Source of the DNA: JAOAPY01 sp041492185
GTDB lineage: Bacteria > Acidobacteriota > Blastocatellia > Pyrinomonadales > Pyrinomonadaceae
Length of the DNA: 51,973 nt
Direction of reading: 5' to 3'
Assembly (NCBI GenBank): GCA_041492185.1
Contig: JBGPWL010000024.1
Span: forward strand, 1-51,973
Positions 47,886-51,973 of the stretch are shown piece by piece. Within the stretch, counting starts at the first letter, position 1. Each line of letters begins with the position of its first letter. The position numbers and the translations under genes are program-made. The notes under the pieces are model-generated. The model had not been told where the DNA came from. It did no database searches and saw nothing but the letters and a program-made list of their open reading frames with translations.

Positions 47886-50800
47886 ATGTCTGCTTCCCTT
47901 ACCCACGCGCTCAGGAATTTTGTGCGACTGACTTTTTTGTTTGCGACGACATTGGTTTGCGCTGGTCTTGCCTTCGGTCAGGCTCAGTCTGACGCGGCTG
48001 ATCTGCGCGGCTACGTTCGCGATCAACAGGCGGCCGTGGTCGCGAATGCAAAAGTGACCGCGCGCAATCCGGCGACCAACACTACGAGCACCGCGCAAAC
48101 GAACGATGAAGGGTTCTATCAGATAGTGAATCTGAAACCGGGTGAATATGAAGTGACGGTCGAGGCGGGCAATTTCAAGCGAGCTGTGCTTCAGAATGTG
48201 AAATTGACCATCGGCCAGCGCGCGGATCTGGACATTGTGCTCGAGCCGGGATCGATCGATGCGACGGTAACGATTACGGGCGCCACTACGGAACTGGTTG
48301 AGACTTCAAAGACCGCCGTCGCGACCACCGTGGATCAGCAGCGCATCGATAATCTTCCGATCAACGAGCGCAACTATCTTTCGTTCGCGCTCACAACTTC
48401 AACGGTGGGCCGCGACAACGGGCGCCCGATTGGACCAGCGCCCACTACGGGCCTGAACTTCGGCGGCCAACGCGGCCGATCGAATCTGGTGCAGGTTGAC
48501 GGCGCAGACAACACTGACAATTCAGTTAACGCTTCGCGCTCAACCGTGTCACAGGAAGCGGTGCAGGAGTTTCAGGTAGTCACGAATTCATTCGCGCCGG
48601 AGTTTGGCAGATCGGCCGGCGGCGTAGTCAATGTGGTAACGAAGAGCGGGACCAACGATTTCCACGGAAACGTGTTCGGCTTTCTGCGCGACCGGCGCTT
48701 TCAGGCGCGCAATCCGTTCGCGCCTGTCACCGATCCGCCATTCAATCGCAAGCAGTATGGCGTCACGCTAGGCGGTCGACTTGATAAAGATCGCACGTTC
48801 TTTTTCTTCGCGTTCGAGCAGCGTCGTCGCGATGAATCGGGATTCTTTACCACCAACGTGTCGCAAGGATTAGGCGCTTCAGCGACAATTCCCATTCCCG
48901 GACTTGGCAACGTCGTCTTCCCGAACATAACCGCGGCGCAGGTTGGATATATCAACGGTCTACTGGGAACCGGAAATGCCGCGCTTATCAATGCGGCAGT
49001 GCAATATGCCTATCTAGCGTCCAGTGGCGGCACCACCGGCCTTACCGGCAGTAATCCGTTGCCGAATCCGGGCAGTGTCCCAGGCGTGGGCCTGGGCGCA
49101 ACGATTGGACCGCGATTTTTTCTTAGTGGCGCTCCGGTGCCTTCCGCGACCACAAACGCAGCCGGCCAGTTCATTGCCTTCCGGCCGCTGCTGAATTTGC
49201 AGAAGGTGTTTCCCATAACGGATCGCACGACCTTTAATTCCATTCGTTTGGATCATCTGATTACCAAGAGCAACCAGTTGTCGCTCCGCTTCGGTTACAA
49301 TCCGAGCACGATCACCGGCATTCAAGTCGAGTCTCAGAATCAATCGTTGGGCCAAAACGATTTCTCGCGTACAGGCATTCAGAGACTGAAGGACTATTCG
49401 GCTGTCACGACGCTGACTTCGACCCTCTCCGACCGCGCGGTCAACGAAGCTCGTTTCAACTTTGGCGAGCGACGCGCGACTTTCAGATCGCAGAACGGTG
49501 ACGCGGTGGCTTTCAATATTTCAGGTACCGCGTTCATCGGACGCGAGTTGTTTTCGCCGGTGATTCGTACGGAGACGCGCTACGAGTTTACGGACAGCCT
49601 TAATCTCGTCACCGGTAATCACAACTTCAAATTTGGCGGCGATGTGGCCTTTTTACGAATTCCGTCGGCTGTGTTCGAGTTAAACTTTGCCGGGCTATTC
49701 AATTTCGGTGGCCTGTCGGCAACTACGCTGGCTGCGTTTCCCACGATTACCACCGCGCCACCTGACTTTACGCCCGTGCAGCAATACGGGCTCGGCTTTC
49801 CCGCAAACTTCATTCAGGGTTTTGGGAATCCGGTCAGCAGACTCACAAACAAACCAATTGCCTTTTTCGCCCAGGACTCCTGGAAGATAAGGCGCAACGT
49901 GACTCTCAATTACGGCGTGCGCTACGACGTTGAACTGACGCAACAGATTGCACCGATAGGATTCGTCGACCCGCTCTCCGGAATCAATCTTTCAGCCAGC
50001 GATATTCTCGCGGCGCAGGATGCAATGAACGTGCAGCAGGGCATTCCGCGTGACAAGAACAATTGGGCGCCACGTCTTGCCGTGGCCTGGGATGTACGAA
50101 ACAACGCGAAGACCGTGGTCCGTGCCGCCTTTGGCCTTTTCTATGACCATCCATTACAGGCGATCGCTTTCAATTCAGACATCGCCGACGCAGTACAACA
50201 GCAGCAGGGAATTTTGATTCCCGGCAGTCCCTCACCCACGGCTTTGGTAAACGCCGTGCAAGTGTTTCAGGGCACAGTTTGTAGCGGCACAGCGACTGGC
50301 GCGGCGAACCCGGTTTGTTTAGGGGCCGGGCTACCCGCCAGTTTTGTTACCCCGGGCGTGGCCGCGGGCTCTCAGTATCAGTTTGGACGCCAGCGCTTTA
50401 ACGATCAGACCTTCCCGGGTTTCGGGCCGGTGTTGCCGTTCACGCTTCATGTCAACAAGAACTTCGTCTACGCGTATGCCAATCAGGGCAATCTGGCGAT
50501 CGAACAACAATTAACGAAAGACATGTCGCTGTCAGCAAGCTACCTCTTCGTCGGCGCGCACCACTTGCCGCATCCGCTCGATGTCAACGCGCCGCGAATT
50601 GATTTGCAGATCGCGAATTTCGCACGCCTGGCGGGACGCAATCCTGTCAATACCACTGAAGCAGTTGCCTTCTCGATACCCACCGCCGGTGCCGCCTGTC
50701 CCGGCGGCGTGCCGCTGCAATGCTTCACTCTGGCAACTCCGACAGGGGCTGTGGCTTACCCCAACGCCGGCCAGACGTTTGCCATTATCGTTCCCGGAAT

Positions 50801-51701
50801 GATCACTGCGCCGCTTACAAATCTAGCGAACAGGGTAGTCAATGCGGGCATCGCAAACTTCTTCCGCCCGAATGCGCCCAACTACTTCCTGGCCCAGGCG
50901 CTGTCTGGCGGGTTGGTGTCGCCTGCGGTTCTAAACGGAGCGATGGCCGGATCGCTGCGCACACCGGGCGTCATCTCGCCGTTTGGATCTATTAACGCGC
51001 AGAGTTCGGATGGCAACTCTACTTATCATGCTTTGAGTTTCGATCTGAAGAAACGCTTTTCGAATAGTTTTCAGTTCCTGGCCTCTTACACCTGGTCGCA
51101 TTCGATCGACGATTCTTCTGACCTGCAGACCTTGTTGCTGCCGCAGGACAATCGCAACTTCCGCGCGGAGCGTGCGGATTCGCTTTTTGATCAGCGGCAC
51201 CGGTTTGTCTTCAGCGGCTTGGCCGTGTCGCCCGCGAAGTGGCGCTCAGGAGATGGTCTGCATAAGTTCCTGGCAGACTTTACCGTAGCGCCGATCATCG
51301 AGATGTCATCCGGCCGGCCGTTCAATATTCTGAGCAATCAGGATACGAACAATGACCAGTCGAACCAGACAGACCGCCCGAACGTCGCGTCAGATGGCAC
51401 ACTGCTGGTGCCGGCGCCTTTCACCGCGGGCAGCCTCGGACGCAACGCCGGTGTCACGCACCGCTTTGCCTCGTTTGATATGCGACTGATGCGCACGATC
51501 AGAATCGGCGAACGGGTGCAGCTCAACTTGATCGCCGAGGGCTTCAACCTTCTCAATCGCTTCAACGAAGGGTCAGCGTCGCCATTTATCAACGACGTCA
51601 ATGACTTCAAACAACGCGCAACCAATGGCCGCTACTACAGCCGTCCGACCGCGTCGTTTGATCCACGGCAGTTTCAGTTTGGTCTCAAGCTGAACTTCTA
51701 G
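47886..51701 (+). CDS. TonB-dependent receptor with N-terminal carboxypeptidase-regulatory domain (Oar-like)
   Basis: A 1271-residue outer-membrane protein. The signal peptide covers about 1-32 (RLTFLFATTLVCAGLAFGQ, cleavage after it). A carboxypeptidase-regulatory/Ig-like domain spans about 36-118 (GYVRDQQAAVVANAKVTARN, then NDEGFYQIVNLKPGEYEVTVEA). The TonB plug spans about 120-260 with NLPINERNYLSFAL, VQVDGADNTDNSVNASRS and SAGGVVNVVTKSGTNDFHG. The remainder is a beta-barrel with alternating segments such as LRFGYN, LNYGVRYDVE and FQFLASYTWSHSIDDSSD, ending in the outer-membrane-signal Phe (FQFGLKLNF). This is the Oar-type family expanded in Acidobacteriota; members import large glycans or bind surface material, but the ligand is unknown. 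The ATG at 47886 has AAGGAG 10 bp upstream. It is followed by a strong terminator. Confidence 0.95.
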   Translation: MSASLTHALRNFVRLTFLFATTLVCAGLAFGQAQSDAADLRGYVRDQQAAVVANAKVTARNPATNTTSTAQTNDEGFYQIVNLKPGEYEVTVEAGNFKRAVLQNVKLTIGQRADLDIVLEPGSIDATVTITGATTELVETSKTAVATTVDQQRIDNLPINERNYLSFALTTSTVGRDNGRPIGPAPTTGLNFGGQRGRSNLVQVDGADNTDNSVNASRSTVSQEAVQEFQVVTNSFAPEFGRSAGGVVNVVTKSGTNDFHGNVFGFLRDRRFQARNPFAPVTDPPFNRKQYGVTLGGRLDKDRTFFFFAFEQRRRDESGFFTTNVSQGLGASATIPIPGLGNVVFPNITAAQVGYINGLLGTGNAALINAAVQYAYLASSGGTTGLTGSNPLPNPGSVPGVGLGATIGPRFFLSGAPVPSATTNAAGQFIAFRPLLNLQKVFPITDRTTFNSIRLDHLITKSNQLSLRFGYNPSTITGIQVESQNQSLGQNDFSRTGIQRLKDYSAVTTLTSTLSDRAVNEARFNFGERRATFRSQNGDAVAFNISGTAFIGRELFSPVIRTETRYEFTDSLNLVTGNHNFKFGGDVAFLRIPSAVFELNFAGLFNFGGLSATTLAAFPTITTAPPDFTPVQQYGLGFPANFIQGFGNPVSRLTNKPIAFFAQDSWKIRRNVTLNYGVRYDVELTQQIAPIGFVDPLSGINLSASDILAAQDAMNVQQGIPRDKNNWAPRLAVAWDVRNNAKTVVRAAFGLFYDHPLQAIAFNSDIADAVQQQQGILIPGSPSPTALVNAVQVFQGTVCSGTATGAANPVCLGAGLPASFVTPGVAAGSQYQFGRQRFNDQTFPGFGPVLPFTLHVNKNFVYAYANQGNLAIEQQLTKDMSLSASYLFVGAHHLPHPLDVNAPRIDLQIANFARLAGRNPVNTTEAVAFSIPTAGAACPGGVPLQCFTLATPTGAVAYPNAGQTFAIIVPGMITAPLTNLANRVVNAGIANFFRPNAPNYFLAQALSGGLVSPAVLNGAMAGSLRTPGVISPFGSINAQSSDGNSTYHALSFDLKKRFSNSFQFLASYTWSHSIDDSSDLQTLLLPQDNRNFRAERADSLFDQRHRFVFSGLAVSPAKWRSGDGLHKFLADFTVAPIIEMSSGRPFNILSNQDTNNDQSNQTDRPNVASDGTLLVPAPFTAGSLGRNAGVTHRFASFDMRLMRTIRIGERVQLNLIAEGFNLLNRFNEGSASPFINDVNDFKQRATNGRYYSRPTASFDPRQFQFGLKLNF

Positions 51702-51730
51702 GTAGTCGGGTTTTTGGGATGAAAAGGACA

Positions 51731-51764
51731 AGCGGCCGGCTTATTACGAGCCGGTCGCTTTTTT
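51731..51764 (+). terminator. intrinsic terminator after the receptor gene
   Basis: AGCGGCCGGCT (51731-51741) pairs with AGCCGGTCGCT (51749-51759), one mismatch, with a 7-nt loop, followed by T6 (51759-51764). Confidence 0.9.
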
Positions 51765-51770
51765 GTTGTC

Positions 51771-51845
51771 CGACAAAACTTCCGTTTGTCGCCGGCTTCA
51801 TCGTTTATTGCCTCTCTCAGATCAACGACAAACTGAAGTTTGTCG
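51771..51845. repeat. two copies of a CGACAAAC palindrome
   Basis: CGACAAACT GA AGTTTGTCG (51826-51845) is a perfect palindrome with a 2-nt centre. A variant CGACAAAACTTCCGTTTGTCG lies at 51771-51791, and both are joined to GTCC/GGAC on the outer sides, so the two copies can also pair with one another. The rest of the window to 51973 shows no gene I can support. Confidence 0.75.
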
Positions 51846-51973
51846 GACTGTTTGTGCCATATCGCGACTTGCGCTACATTGTTCAGGGCGAACCGAAAGT
51901 GTGCCCGACGCATCCGAAGAGTTGCGGTCGTCCGAAATCTTGTTTAGTGTTGCAACCAACCACTCTCCTGGAA

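Noticed and set aside
1..51973. CRISPR arrays, tRNA, rRNA, prophage or IS elements
   Set aside because: No regularly spaced 25-40 bp repeats, no tRNA-like T-loop sequence in gaps, and no transposase, integrase or phage structural frames were seen.

Overview
The window reads as a chromosomal replication-origin region of a diderm bacterium, most likely an Acidobacteriota of the Blastocatellia/Pyrinomonadales type. The evidence for that is a 1271-residue outer-membrane receptor of the carboxypeptidase-regulatory-domain/TonB plug (Oar-like) kind that is abundant in Acidobacteriota, a long Gram-negative type YidC, an F-type ATP synthase with paired b and b' subunits, and many intergenic palindromic repeats. 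The taxon is an inference; no rRNA gene is present in the window.

Layout. 1-5.3 kb: membrane-anchored HtrA protease, an aldehyde dehydrogenase converging on a class I aminotransferase, and a decayed 3' fragment of alanine dehydrogenase. 5.3-9.3 kb (minus): a stand-alone CheY-like regulator, asparagine synthetase and a UDP-N-acetyl-hexosamine dehydrogenase. 9.5-18.7 kb (minus): a DUF4160/DUF2442 pair, a DNA polymerase I lacking the 5' nuclease, a DinB protein, a secreted protein coupled to an MFS transporter, a small membrane protein, QueF, rhomboid protease, a dicarboxylate/glutamate symporter and NAD kinase. 18.8-22.8 kb: PdxH, DUF983, a geranylgeranyl-reductase-like flavoprotein and a LigB-AMMECR1 fusion.

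22.8-42.4 kb is the origin core. Reading leftward on the minus strand from the origin are dnaA, dnaN, recF and gyrB. Reading rightward on the plus strand are rpmH, rnpA, yidD, yidC, jag, mnmE, mnmG, parA and parB, followed by a partial ATP synthase operon (b', b, delta, alpha, gamma). Strand polarity switches in the 475-bp dnaA-rpmH gap, which carries a cluster of three DnaA boxes beside an AT-rich stretch. A parS-like half site precedes parA.

42.5-52 kb (plus): VanZ-like protein, an SPFH protein with two zinc ribbons, a three-gene ketosynthase/methyltransferase/flavoprotein unit interrupted by a 26-bp inverted repeat, and the large Oar-like receptor ending in a clear intrinsic terminator.

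Two patterns span the window. Four intergenic promoter candidates share the same geometry (TTGACR, 18 bp, TARWCT or TAATCT). Several families of short palindromic or periodic repeats sit directly against gene starts and ends. No CRISPR array, phage, transposase, tRNA or rRNA gene was seen. The most attractive poorly described items are the ketosynthase-methyltransferase-flavoprotein unit, the LigB-AMMECR1 fusion and the shared promoter pattern.
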